From assembly GCA_900539175.1 (NCBI GenBank), contig UQAW01000066.1, positions 1-21,938 on the forward strand: a DNA stretch of 21,938 bases, in the 5' to 3' direction. The notes under the pieces were generated by a model. It made no database searches. It was not told the DNA's origin and worked only from the letters and a program-made list of their open reading frames with translations. The DNA comes from an uncultured Lachnospiraceae bacterium (GTDB lineage Bacteria; Bacillota; Clostridia; Lachnospirales; Lachnospiraceae). Of this stretch, positions 1 through 7,572 are shown piece after piece (the first letter of the stretch is position 1; each line of letters starts with the position of its first letter). The position numbers and the translations under genes are program-made.

Positions 1-25
1 ATTAAAGAAAGGCTTAAAAACGTGG

Positions 26-2416
26 GATAAATAAGAACATGAGATGTATTTAAACTCTCGAACATTCCACGCGTAATTCCATGGTAATTCAGATAAATAA
101 GAACATGAGATGTATTTAAACTTGATATTGTGCAGACAGAACCCAGCTTCTCTGACTGGATAAATAAGAACATGAGATGTATTTAAACTTCGTTCTCTCC
201 TTCCAACAGTTCCGGATTGTCGAGATAAATAAGAACATGAGATGTATTTAAACCCGCGTGGAATTCTTGTGAATTCTACAGTTTTATCAAGATAAATAAG
301 AACATGAGATGTATTTAAACTTGCTGACACCTGTTTTTCCTGCTTTCATGTGTTAAGATAAATAAGAACATGAGATGTATTTAAACCCAATCATATAAAC
401 TTTGGTTTTTGTCCACTTCAACGATAAATAAGAACATGAGATGTATTTAAACATTGCAATACATGTAAAGGGTTCTTCCATAGATACGGGATAAATAAGA
501 ACATGAGATGTATTTAAACTTAATTGTTGAGTAAATTCATGCCTCCTTTTTTGGATAAATAAGAACATGAGATGTATTTAAACTATTTTCTCTTAATAAA
601 CGTATAACAATACGATTTGATAAATAAGAACATGAGATGTATTTAAACGGAAAAAACATTGACGGCATCGGAATTACAATTGCGATAAATAAGAACATGA
701 GATGTATTTAAACAACTTACCGTTTCCCTGATCGATTGGATAATCCGAGATAAATAAGAACATGAGATGTATTTAAACTATTTGGATAGATCATGCGAAA
801 GCCTTTTCCACGGCCGATAAATAAGAACATGAGATGTATTTAAACGTCTCCGGATCTCTTTCTTAAGCTCCTGTATCTGGATAAATAAGAACATGAGATG
901 TATTTAAACAAATAAAACCGTATACGTAGCAAACGCTAAATATGGGATAAATAAGAACATGAGATGTATTTAAACGGGATTACTATTTTAATTAACGGAT
1001 AGTTCTTAAAGATAAATAAGAACATGAGATGTATTTAAACAAGCTGTACGACCGCCCATATCCTTCCAGCCCTGAAGGATAAATAAGAACATGAGATGTA
1101 TTTAAACTGCCCACGAGTTTCCATTTCTTTTTTAAACTTTTTAAGATAAATAAGAACATGAGATGTATTTAAACCATTCAGGAATGTAAACCGCCTAAAG
1201 GAGCTTTACAGGATAAATAAGAACATGAGATGTATTTAAACTACGTAAAAGCCCGTTTCGGGCATTACGTAGCGATGATAAATAAGAACATGAGATGTAT
1301 TTAAACTCAGAGAAGGGAGAAGAATCATGATCAATTTAAAGAGATAAATAAGAACATGAGATGTATTTAAACATGAATAGCGCTGATTTAGCAAGAAGAA
1401 TTATTAATGATAAATAAGAACATGAGATGTATTTAAACTAACAATTCCTTCCATTTTTGAATGCCTCCATTTCTGATAAATAAGAACATGAGATGTATTT
1501 AAACTTCAGACAGGAGCATTTTTAAGATTGTGGATCTGGATAAATAAGAACATGAGATGTATTTAAACTGAATGCCGACAAGTCCGTTCCGATTTGAGGA
1601 AATTGATAAATAAGAACATGAGATGTATTTAAACTTCCATGCGATACGTTGAGTTTATGGGTGCGAAATGATAAATAAGAACATGAGATGTATTTAAACT
1701 TGCGCTTTTAAATGCGCCGCCTATCGCATTACCAGATAAATAAGAACATGAGATGTATTTAAACAGCGCTCCGCTTAAGCTTCCGTCCGTTAGATCGTTT
1801 GATAAATAAGAACATGAGATGTATTTAAACCCAACCACTACAATAGGAGCCCTCCTCATATAATTGATAAATAAGAACATGAGATGTATTTAAACCAGTA
1901 TTCATCTTCCAACCAGAATCCAATTTTGCTAGATAAATAAGAACATGAGATGTATTTAAACTCTGCATGTTCAGTGATATATTCGTTGGCGATATAGATA
2001 AATAAGAACATGAGATGTATTTAAACTAGTCTTCTACATAATCCGTGTGGCAATTTTCAGATAAATAAGAACATGAGATGTATTTAAACTACCATTCGTT
2101 CCATGCTTCTTTCCCGATATTGGTAGATAAATAAGAACATGAGATGTATTTAAACTTTTAATTCCTATATTGCTTGAAAATACAGGATTTCGATAAATAA
2201 GAACATGAGATGTATTTAAACTTATTTCATGTATGGAACTTGGAAGAATATAAAATGATAAATAAGAACATGAGATGTATTTAAACTCGTTCCGTGTACG
2301 TTTTCATACGTTGTATTTACGATAAATAAGAACATGAGATGTATTTAAACCCCATACCATTTGTTGCATTTTCAACGTCCGTTAAAGATAAATAAGAACA
2401 TGAGATGTATTTAAAC
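26..2416 (+). CRISPR. CRISPR array, 37 perfect repeats, no cas genes in window
   Basis: A 30-bp direct repeat beginning GATAAATAAGAACATG and ending GTATTTAAAC occurs 37 times with no mismatch that I can see. The first copy starts at 26 and the last at 2387. The 36 complete spacers are 33 to 37 nt and all differ. Bases 1-25 look like part of another spacer, so the array probably continues leftward. The repeat has a weak 6-bp stem (TAAATA/TATTTA) around a 13-nt loop. Its + strand 3' end, ATTTAAAC, resembles the ATTGAAAC-type 8-nt crRNA handle of type I-B and some type III systems. On that basis I read the array as transcribed on the + strand, with leader and cas genes left of the window. Spacer length also fits type I or III better than type II. 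Subtype and orientation are inference; the array itself is certain. Confidence 0.98.
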
Positions 2417-2430
2417 ACAGCATATGTTGT

Positions 2431-2637
2431 TATATAGGTCAGGTTATTCTGGATAAAAAGGAAGAGTATTTGTTAGCTATGGAGAGAAGTCCGATTAAAG
2501 ATATTGAGATTAAATATCTTTTAAAGCAGGCATTAACTGATAAAGTAGCTGATAGGGGAATTTATATGAAAGGCTTTGATTGTAGCTGTTACTATGAGGG
2601 ATATGCTGTCTATAAAACGGAAAATTTAGAAGTTTGA
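2431..2637 (+). pseudogene. C-terminal remnant of a Fic-family protein
   Basis: An open frame ending at TGA 2635-2637 reads DKKEEYLLAMERSPI, then EIKYLLKQALTDKV, then IYMKGFDCSCYYEGY. This pattern (YLxAMERSP, LLKxxLTDK, MKGxDxSYYYEGY) is what I know as the extreme C-terminus of bacterial Fic/DOC-fold proteins, downstream of the catalytic HPFxxGNGR motif. The catalytic part is absent: going upstream, the frame runs into the last CRISPR repeat, which ends at 2416. About 65 codons remain and there is no credible start or ribosome binding site, so this is a dead fragment. The homology reads well from about 2437 on. The 35 nt between the last repeat and position 2452 could be either eroded Fic sequence or a last spacer. 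Confidence 0.7.
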
Positions 2638-2747
2638 GTAAATGGTAATTGACTAAAATAAATTACAGAATGATTCGTTGGGTGAAGCAAAAAATGATTT
2701 TTGAGTGATAGCGAAGCGGTTGATACAGAATATTAGCGTGTGTTTTG

Positions 2748-2776
2748 TTGACACTATAGGGAACGTTTATTATAAT
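2748..2776 (+). promoter_or_regulatory. Consensus sigma-A promoter of the cob operon
   Basis: TTGACA at 2748-2753 and TATAAT at 2771-2776 are separated by exactly 17 bp, a perfect match to the housekeeping promoter. Transcription should begin near 2783, giving a leader of about 255 nt before cbiD that contains the cobalamin riboswitch and its terminator. The AT-rich stretch between the Fic remnant and this promoter (2638-2747) shows no gene, repeat or clear hairpin. Confidence 0.92.
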
Positions 2777-2804
2777 ATATAAAGTGAAAGAATGGAAAAA
2801 TAAA

Positions 2805-2947
2805 GAGAACGGAACAGGATTCAAAACCAGTTCCGAATTGGAATATTTGTTGGGAATCGGGTGTAACTCCCGAACAAGGCCGTTACTGTAAAAGTCAGAT
2901 ACCACATTATTCCTGGCACATATTTCTCTGCGGACACCGGAGAAAAT
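2805..2947 (+). promoter_or_regulatory. Cobalamin riboswitch aptamer
   Basis: The leader carries the conserved core order of cobalamin riboswitches. GGGAATCGGGTG, TAACTCCCGA and a CCGTTACTGTAA segment (family form GCCACTGT) are followed by a B12-box-like GTCAGATACC at 2894-2903. Loop L5 contains GGTGT (2860-2864). A downstream hairpin (2923-2945, stem TTTCTC/GAGAAA with inner CGG/CCG) exposes ACACC (2934-2938), its exact complement. This is the expected L5-L13 kissing interaction. The position, between a strong promoter and a cobalamin-synthesis operon, fits. The outer 5' boundary (P1 strand) is approximate because I could not assign it with confidence. The ACTGT block and the bases after the B12 box depart somewhat from consensus. 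Confidence 0.88.
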
Positions 2948-2950
2948 GAC

Positions 2951-3000
2951 AGGGAATGAATGTTATCGGGAAAAATACGGTATACGTCATTCTTTTTTTT
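2951..3000 (+). terminator. Riboswitch expression platform: intrinsic terminator
   Basis: GAATGA (2954-2959) pairs with TCATTC (2987-2992), and inside it TATCG (2964-2968, allowing one G-U) pairs with CGGTA. Eight T residues follow immediately at 2993-3000. The 5' arm GGAATGAATGT (2953-2963) can instead pair with ACATTATTCC (2904-2913), the ten bases directly after the B12 box. That gives a competing antiterminator. The predicted behaviour is that ligand binding hides 2904-2913, the terminator forms, and the cob operon is switched off. Confidence 0.85.
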
Positions 3001-3038
3001 CTGGAAGAAGAGAAGTTCACAGCAGAAAGGAACATGGC

Positions 3039-4214
3039 ATGGAACATCAGACGGGTCTGGAAGAGGCTTATGTAATAAAAGAAAATAAAAGGCTCCGTAT
3101 GGGATACACGACGGGTTCCTGTGCCGCTGCGGCTGCAAAGGCCGCTGCGCAGATGCTGTTAAGCGGCAGGCAGGTGGAAGAAGCTGCACTGATGACACCG
3201 AAGGGTATTTTACTGCATCTTCTGATCGAGGAGATTCATATGGCATATGACGTTTCCGGCAGTGTCACCGAAGTCCGGTGCGCAGTGAGAAAAGATGGCG
3301 GGGATGATCCGGATGTTACACACGGAGCGTTAATCTTTGCAACGGTCAGCAGGCAGGAGCAGGGCATCACCATCGACGGCGGAAAAGGTGTGGGCCGGGT
3401 GACAAAACCGGGGCTTGCACAGCCTGTAGGGGAGGCGGCGATCAATCCGGTTCCCCGCAGGATGATTTTAGAGGAGACGAGGAAAGTCTGTGAATCCCAT
3501 GAATATACTGGGGGACTGAAAGTCATCATCAGCATTCCGAAAGGGGAAGAACTGGCGGGAAAAACGTTCAATCCCCGTCTTGGAATTGTGGGTGGAATCT
3601 CTGTACTTGGAACCAGCGGAATTGTGGTACCGATGAGCGAAGATGCCCTGATTGCCAGTATTCGCCTGGAAATGCAGATGTTGGTGACCGGAGGCGCACG
3701 TTATCTGCTGATCACACCTGGAAATTACGGAGCGGCATTTGCCGCCGGGATGCCCAAATTGAAGCGCAGCGCAGAGATGAAGTGCAGTAATTATGTGGGA
3801 GAGACCCTTGATATGGCAGTGGAACTGGGGGTCAAAGGGATTCTGTTCATCGCCCACATCGGAAAATTTATCAAAGTATCGGGCGGGATTATGAATACTC
3901 ATTCCCGGAATGCAGACAGCCGGGCAGAACTGATGGCGGCGGCATGTCTGAGAGCAGGAGGGGATGCAAGGACAGCCGGAAGAATTCTGGATACCCTGAC
4001 GACAGAGGAGGCTTTAGATCTTTTGGAGGAAGCAGGGGGTAATATGTTAGACCGAACCATGCAGCAGGTCTGCGAAAAAGTTGAATTTTATCTGCAGAAC
4101 CGATGCAGAGGACAAATGGAAACCGGAACGATACTATTTTCACAAGTGAAAGGAAAATTAGGTGAAACTTCCAATGTTCCGGATATGATTCGGAAGATCA
4201 ATGGTGAAGAATAG
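3039..4214 (+). CDS. cbiD: Cobalt-precorrin-5B C1-methyltransferase CbiD
   Basis: CbiD transfers a methyl group from S-adenosylmethionine to C1 of the corrin ring in the anaerobic cobalamin pathway and acts in the cytoplasm. The N-terminal family signature GYTTGSCAAAAAKAA lies at residues 22-36 of the 391-aa product. LLITPGNYG and HIGKFIKVSGGIMNTHSR follow in the C-terminal half. The length matches the family. I chose ATG 3039 because AAAGG (3026-3030) sits 8 nt upstream and the protein then begins as CbiD proteins usually do. The longer frame from ATG 2946 would run through the riboswitch terminator and adds 31 residues unlike the family. This is the first gene of the operon and the marker, with cbiG, for the oxygen-independent route. 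A 73-nt gap containing a short repeated element separates it from cbiL. Confidence 0.95.
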   Translation: MEHQTGLEEAYVIKENKRLRMGYTTGSCAAAAAKAAAQMLLSGRQVEEAALMTPKGILLHLLIEEIHMAYDVSGSVTEVRCAVRKDGGDDPDVTHGALIFATVSRQEQGITIDGGKGVGRVTKPGLAQPVGEAAINPVPRRMILEETRKVCESHEYTGGLKVIISIPKGEELAGKTFNPRLGIVGGISVLGTSGIVVPMSEDALIASIRLEMQMLVTGGARYLLITPGNYGAAFAAGMPKLKRSAEMKCSNYVGETLDMAVELGVKGILFIAHIGKFIKVSGGIMNTHSRNADSRAELMAAACLRAGGDARTAGRILDTLTTEEALDLLEEAGGNMLDRTMQQVCEKVEFYLQNRCRGQMETGTILFSQVKGKLGETSNVPDMIRKINGEE

Positions 4215-4224
4215 AAAACAGAGG

Positions 4225-4257
4225 ATGAAAAGCCGGAAGAGTTTCGCAATCGCCTAA
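4225..4257 (+). other. Possible 10-codon leader ORF (MKSRKSFAIA)
   Basis: In the cbiD-cbiL gap, ATG 4225 opens a tiny frame that stops at TAA 4255-4257, 30 nt before the cbiL start. Its last seven codons (RKSFAIA, stop) recur at 15436-15454 upstream of the 77-aa gene. There is only a weak AGAGG-like sequence abutting the ATG and no proper Shine-Dalgarno spacing, so translation is doubtful. The recurrence at nearly the same distance from a start codon is the reason to record it. Confidence 0.2.
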
Positions 4258-4259
4258 AA
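4233..4259 (+). repeat. 27-nt dispersed element, copy 1 (before cbiL)
   Basis: The 27 nt starting CCGGAAGAGTTTCGCAATCG match positions 15430-15456 at 25 of 27 bases. The differences are C/T in the middle and A/G near the end. Looser similarity continues through the purine-rich stretch to the ribosome binding site. In both places the element lies 26 to 28 nt before a start codon. The origin could be a duplicated gene leader, a fragment of a mobile repeat, or a regulatory site. Confidence 0.6.
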
Positions 4260-4287
4260 ATAATAAGAACCAGAGGAGAACAAAAAC

Positions 4288-4977
4288 ATGAGAGCAAAAC
4301 TATATGGAGTGGGTGTAGGACCGGGGGATCCGGAATTATTAACGCTGAAGGCACTTCGGATTATCCGGGAAAGTGATGTGATTGCGGTGCCGGGGGAAAA
4401 ACCGGAAGAGACGGTGGCTTACAAGATTGTGATACAGGCATATCCCGCGTTGGCTGAGAAGGAACTTCTTCCGGTTTTGATGCCTATGACAAAGGATGCG
4501 GCGAAGCTGGAGGAGAGTCACAATCAGGGGGCGGCAGCAATTCAGAAACTTCTGGATGCGGGAAAGCAGGTGGCATTTCTGACTCTGGGAGATCCGACGG
4601 TGTATTCGACCTATCTGTATGTACACAAGCGGATGGAAGCTGCCGGATATCCGGTGGAAATTATCAGCGGAATCACTTCTTTTTGTGCGGTAGCCGCAAA
4701 GATGAATATTGGTCTGGTGGAAAAGGCAGAGCCGCTGCATGTGATACCGGCATCCTATCAGATTGAAGAAGCCTTATCCTTATCGGGAACCAAGGTTTTG
4801 ATGAAGGCAGGAAAGCAGATGGGCAGGGTAAAACAGATGCTGATTGATAAGCGGGAAGAAGCTGTGATGATTGAGAACTGCGGAATGCCGGAAGAAAAGA
4901 TTTATCACTCGGTGGAGGAGATTCCGGAGAATGCAGGTTATTATTCATTAATTATTGTAAAGGAGAAGGACAGATGA
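4288..4977 (+). CDS. cbiL: Precorrin-2 / cobalt-factor II C20-methyltransferase CbiL
   Basis: CbiL methylates C20 of (cobalt-)precorrin-2, the entry step that commits the tetrapyrrole to the corrin branch. The 229-aa product has the tetrapyrrole-methylase fold signatures. GVGVGPGDPELLT at residues 7-19 is the N-terminal glycine loop, GDPTVYSTY at 101-109 is part of the SAM site, and GITSFCAVAAKMN lies at 128-140. The SxxA and YSTY features distinguish CbiL/CobI from the other methylases in this operon. ATG 4288 follows GAGGAG (4273-4278) at 9 nt. The stop overlaps the cbiF start in an ATGA, implying translational coupling. Whether the natural substrate carries cobalt at this stage depends on a chelatase encoded outside the window; CbiD and CbiG here favour the early-cobalt route. 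Confidence 0.95.
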   Translation: MRAKLYGVGVGPGDPELLTLKALRIIRESDVIAVPGEKPEETVAYKIVIQAYPALAEKELLPVLMPMTKDAAKLEESHNQGAAAIQKLLDAGKQVAFLTLGDPTVYSTYLYVHKRMEAAGYPVEIISGITSFCAVAAKMNIGLVEKAEPLHVIPASYQIEEALSLSGTKVLMKAGKQMGRVKQMLIDKREEAVMIENCGMPEEKIYHSVEEIPENAGYYSLIIVKEKDR

Positions 4978-5744
4978 TACATTTTGTGGGAGCAGGTTCC
5001 GGGGCGCCGGACCTGATTACAGTACGGGGGAAAAAGTATCTGGAAGAGGCGGATGTGATTATTTACGCAGGGTCGCTTGTGAATCCGGAACTTCTGGAAT
5101 ATAAGAAAGAGGGGTGTGAAGTCTACAATTCAGCGAAGATGACGCTGGAGGAAGTACTGGCTGTCATGGAGGAAGCGGAAGAAAAGGGATGGACTACGGT
5201 TCGTCTGCATACGGGAGACCCCTGCATCTATGGTGCAATCCGGGAACAGATGGATGTATTGGATGAGAAGGGAATTACATACGATACCTGTCCGGGTGTC
5301 AGTGCATTCTGCGGGGCGGCTTCCGCTTTAAATCTGGAATATACGTTACCGGATGTGTCTCAGAGTGTGATCATTACAAGAATGGCGGGAAGGACACCGG
5401 TGCCGGAAAAAGAGAGCATTGAGTCCTTTGCGGCACATCATGCAACGATGGTGGTATTTTTAAGTACCGGAATGTTGGAAGAACTGAGTGCGCGTCTGGT
5501 GGAAGGCGGATACTCCAGGGATACGCCGGCGGCAATTGTGTATAAAGCGACATGGAAGGATGAGAAAACCTGTATCTGTACCGTAGGCACACTGGCAGAG
5601 ACTGCAAAAAGAGAGAACATTACGAAAACAGCGTTGATGATTATCGGGGACGTGGTGACACATAGTCATTATGACAGATCTTTGTTGTATCATCCGGGTT
5701 TTACTACGGAGTTCAGGCAAGGAATCGATGAAAAGGAAGTATAA
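4974..5744 (+). CDS. cbiF: Cobalt-precorrin-4 C11-methyltransferase CbiF
   Basis: CbiF adds the C11 methyl group after ring contraction. The 256-aa protein shows the family pattern: GAGSGAPDLIT at residues 6-16, YAGSLV at 31-36, GDPCIYGAI at 81-89, PGVSAFCGAAS at 107-117 and ITRMAGRTPVPE at 134-145. The YAGSLV and TRxxGRTPVPE strings are characteristic of CbiF/CobM within the superfamily. The start overlaps the cbiL stop by 4 nt, and AGGAG (4961-4965) lies 8 nt upstream. A 42-nt gap separates it from cbiG, its neighbour in the pathway. Length is normal and nothing looks damaged. Confidence 0.96.
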   Translation: MIHFVGAGSGAPDLITVRGKKYLEEADVIIYAGSLVNPELLEYKKEGCEVYNSAKMTLEEVLAVMEEAEEKGWTTVRLHTGDPCIYGAIREQMDVLDEKGITYDTCPGVSAFCGAASALNLEYTLPDVSQSVIITRMAGRTPVPEKESIESFAAHHATMVVFLSTGMLEELSARLVEGGYSRDTPAAIVYKATWKDEKTCICTVGTLAETAKRENITKTALMIIGDVVTHSHYDRSLLYHPGFTTEFRQGIDEKEV

Positions 5745-5786
5745 GAGCGGTCAGAGGGGGATTTCCGGTAAGAGAAGGAGAAGCTT

Positions 5787-6848
5787 ATGAAGATAGCAGG
5801 AATTTGTTTTACCCAGGCGGGGTTTACATTGTTACAATGGATTCAGGAGATTCTGCAAAAAGAAGGGCATGAGACGAAGATTGCATGTAAGAGCCGTTTT
5901 ACGGAGAAGGGGCATCCGTCAGAATTAAAGGAAGATTTGAAGGGATGGACGGAAAAGCGGTTTCAGGACAGTGATGCATTGATTTTTGTGGGCGCTACCG
6001 GAATCACGGTTCGGACGATTGCACCATATATCAAAGATAAACGGCAGGACCCGGCAGTGATCGTGCTGGATGAGAGAGGGAAGTTTTGTATTCCGCTTCT
6101 GTCCGGGCATATCGGCGGGGCCAATGAACTGGCGGTCTGGCTGGCAGAACAGCTTCAGGCAACACCGGTATTAACCACAGCCACCGATGTGAACAAGAAG
6201 TTTGCTGTAGACGTCTATGCCGCAAGACATAATATGGTCTTATCAAATATGACGTATGCCAAGGAGGTTTCGGCTTCTTTACTCAGTGGATATCCGGTGG
6301 GATTCCAGAGCGATTTTACTGTGGAAGGAAAGCTGCCGGATGGTTTTGTGTGGGCGGGAAGGCTGCAGCCGGAAAACAAAGATGAAGTATCTTTGGGAAT
6401 CAGCATTAGTCCCTCTTATCAGAATCAGTATTTTGACCACTGCCTGTGGTTGATTCCAAGGTGCATCACTCTGGGAATCGGATGCCGGAAGGGGGCAACG
6501 ATGGAGCAGATCGAGCATCTGGTAGATCAGGTATTGAAAGAACAGTATCTTTATCCGGAAGCACTCTGCCAGGTGGCGACGATTGACTTGAAGGCGGAGG
6601 AGCCGGGACTCTTAAAATTCTGCAGGAAATATCAGCTTCCTTTGAAGACTTATACGGCTGAAGAATTGAGCCGGGCGGAAGGAGCATTTTCAGCCTCGGA
6701 ATTCGTGGAAGAGATTACCGGGGTGGATAATGTATGTGAACGGAGTGCGGTTCTGGCAGGAGACGGAGAGTTATTTGTGAGAAAGACAAGCGGGGATGGG
6801 GTCACCTGTGCCTGCGTAAGAAAAGACTGGAGGATCTGTTTTGAATAA
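5787..6848 (+). CDS. cbiG: Cobalt-precorrin-5A hydrolase CbiG
   Basis: CbiG opens the delta-lactone of cobalt-precorrin-5A and releases the C20 carbon as acetaldehyde, giving cobalt-precorrin-5B for CbiD. It exists only in the anaerobic pathway. The 353-aa product has the N-terminal domain motifs GATGITVR (residues 69-76) and PLLSGHIGGANELA (103-116). A mid-region with no strong signature follows, then LGIGCRKG (229-236), which opens the conserved C-terminal domain. AAGGAG (5775-5780) is 6 nt before ATG 5787. The end overlaps the TTG start of cbiH by 8 nt. It is a stand-alone CbiG, not fused to CbiH or CbiE as in some other bacteria. Confidence 0.95.
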   Translation: MKIAGICFTQAGFTLLQWIQEILQKEGHETKIACKSRFTEKGHPSELKEDLKGWTEKRFQDSDALIFVGATGITVRTIAPYIKDKRQDPAVIVLDERGKFCIPLLSGHIGGANELAVWLAEQLQATPVLTTATDVNKKFAVDVYAARHNMVLSNMTYAKEVSASLLSGYPVGFQSDFTVEGKLPDGFVWAGRLQPENKDEVSLGISISPSYQNQYFDHCLWLIPRCITLGIGCRKGATMEQIEHLVDQVLKEQYLYPEALCQVATIDLKAEEPGLLKFCRKYQLPLKTYTAEELSRAEGAFSASEFVEEITGVDNVCERSAVLAGDGELFVRKTSGDGVTCACVRKDWRICFE

Positions 6849-7572
6849 AATATATGTGGTGGGCATCGGACCGGGTGCCTATGAAAAGATGACGATTGAG
6901 GCGGCAGAGGCTTTGAAAGCGTGTGACACGATTATCGGGTATACGGTCTATGTGGATCTGGTAAAGGAACATTTTCCGGGAAAGACTTTTTTGACCACAC
7001 CGATGACGAAAGAGGTTGATCGTTGTGTGCTGGCTTTTGAGGAGGCGCGCAAAGGACATCAGGTGGCTATGATCTGCAGCGGGGATTCCGGTGTCTATGG
7101 CATGGCAGGACTGATGTATGAGGTAGGCGTGGATTATCCGGACGTAGAACTTAAGATTGTTGCCGGCGTGACGGCAGCATCCGGCGGAGCGGCTGTATTG
7201 GGAGCGCCGCTGATCCATGATTTTTGTCTGATCAGTCTCAGTGATCTGCTGACGCCCTGGGAGAAGATTGAAAGCCGTCTGCTGCACGCTTCCGAGGCGG
7301 ATTTTGTAATCTGTCTGTATAATCCGTCCAGCAGAAAGCGCAGTGACTATCTGAGGAAAGCCTGTGATCTGATGTTACAGTTCAAAAACCCGGATACGGT
7401 TTGCGGTACGGTTGCAAATATCGGCCGGGAAGGAGAGACCATACAGGTAATGACACTGAAAGAACTGCGGGAAACACAGGTGGATATGTTCACGACCGTG
7501 TTTATCGGTAATTCTCAGACGAAAAATATCGATGGTCATATGGTGACGCCAAGAGGTTATCGAAATGTATAA
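6841..7572 (+). CDS. cbiH: Cobalt-precorrin-3 C17-methyltransferase CbiH (TTG start)
   Basis: CbiH methylates C17 and drives the ring contraction that forms the delta-lactone of cobalt-precorrin-4. The 243-aa product carries GIGPGAYEKMT (residues 8-18), GDSGVYGMAG (81-90), and AGVTAASGGAAVLGAPLIHD (108-127) followed by FCLISLSDLLTPW, the hallmark of CbiH/CobJ. It is the short form, without the C-terminal iron-sulfur extension seen in some Firmicutes. Translation starts at TTG 6841. GGAGG (6829-6833) is 7 nt upstream, and the protein then begins at the usual place (NKIYVVGIGPG). It overlaps cbiG by 8 nt and the following fusion gene by 8 nt, so coupling is likely; the weak start codon may tune its dosage. 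Confidence 0.95.
   Translation: MNKIYVVGIGPGAYEKMTIEAAEALKACDTIIGYTVYVDLVKEHFPGKTFLTTPMTKEVDRCVLAFEEARKGHQVAMICSGDSGVYGMAGLMYEVGVDYPDVELKIVAGVTAASGGAAVLGAPLIHDFCLISLSDLLTPWEKIESRLLHASEADFVICLYNPSSRKRSDYLRKACDLMLQFKNPDTVCGTVANIGREGETIQVMTLKELRETQVDMFTTVFIGNSQTKNIDGHMVTPRGYRNV

Noticed and set aside
353..1880. Minus-strand ORFs of 71 and 83 aa containing repeated FKYISCSYLS
   Set aside because: They are read-throughs of CRISPR repeats and spacers; the recurring peptide is simply the translated repeat.
2452..2481. A degenerate 38th CRISPR repeat after the last spacer-sized gap
   Set aside because: Only the first six bases and scattered later ones match, and the same bases code for the conserved Fic segment DKKEEYLLAMERSP, so chance or a recombination scar is more likely.
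2946..3038. N-terminal 31-codon extension of CbiD from ATG 2946
   Set aside because: It spans the terminator hairpin and T-tract of the riboswitch, has no family similarity, and a well-spaced ribosome binding site precedes ATG 3039.
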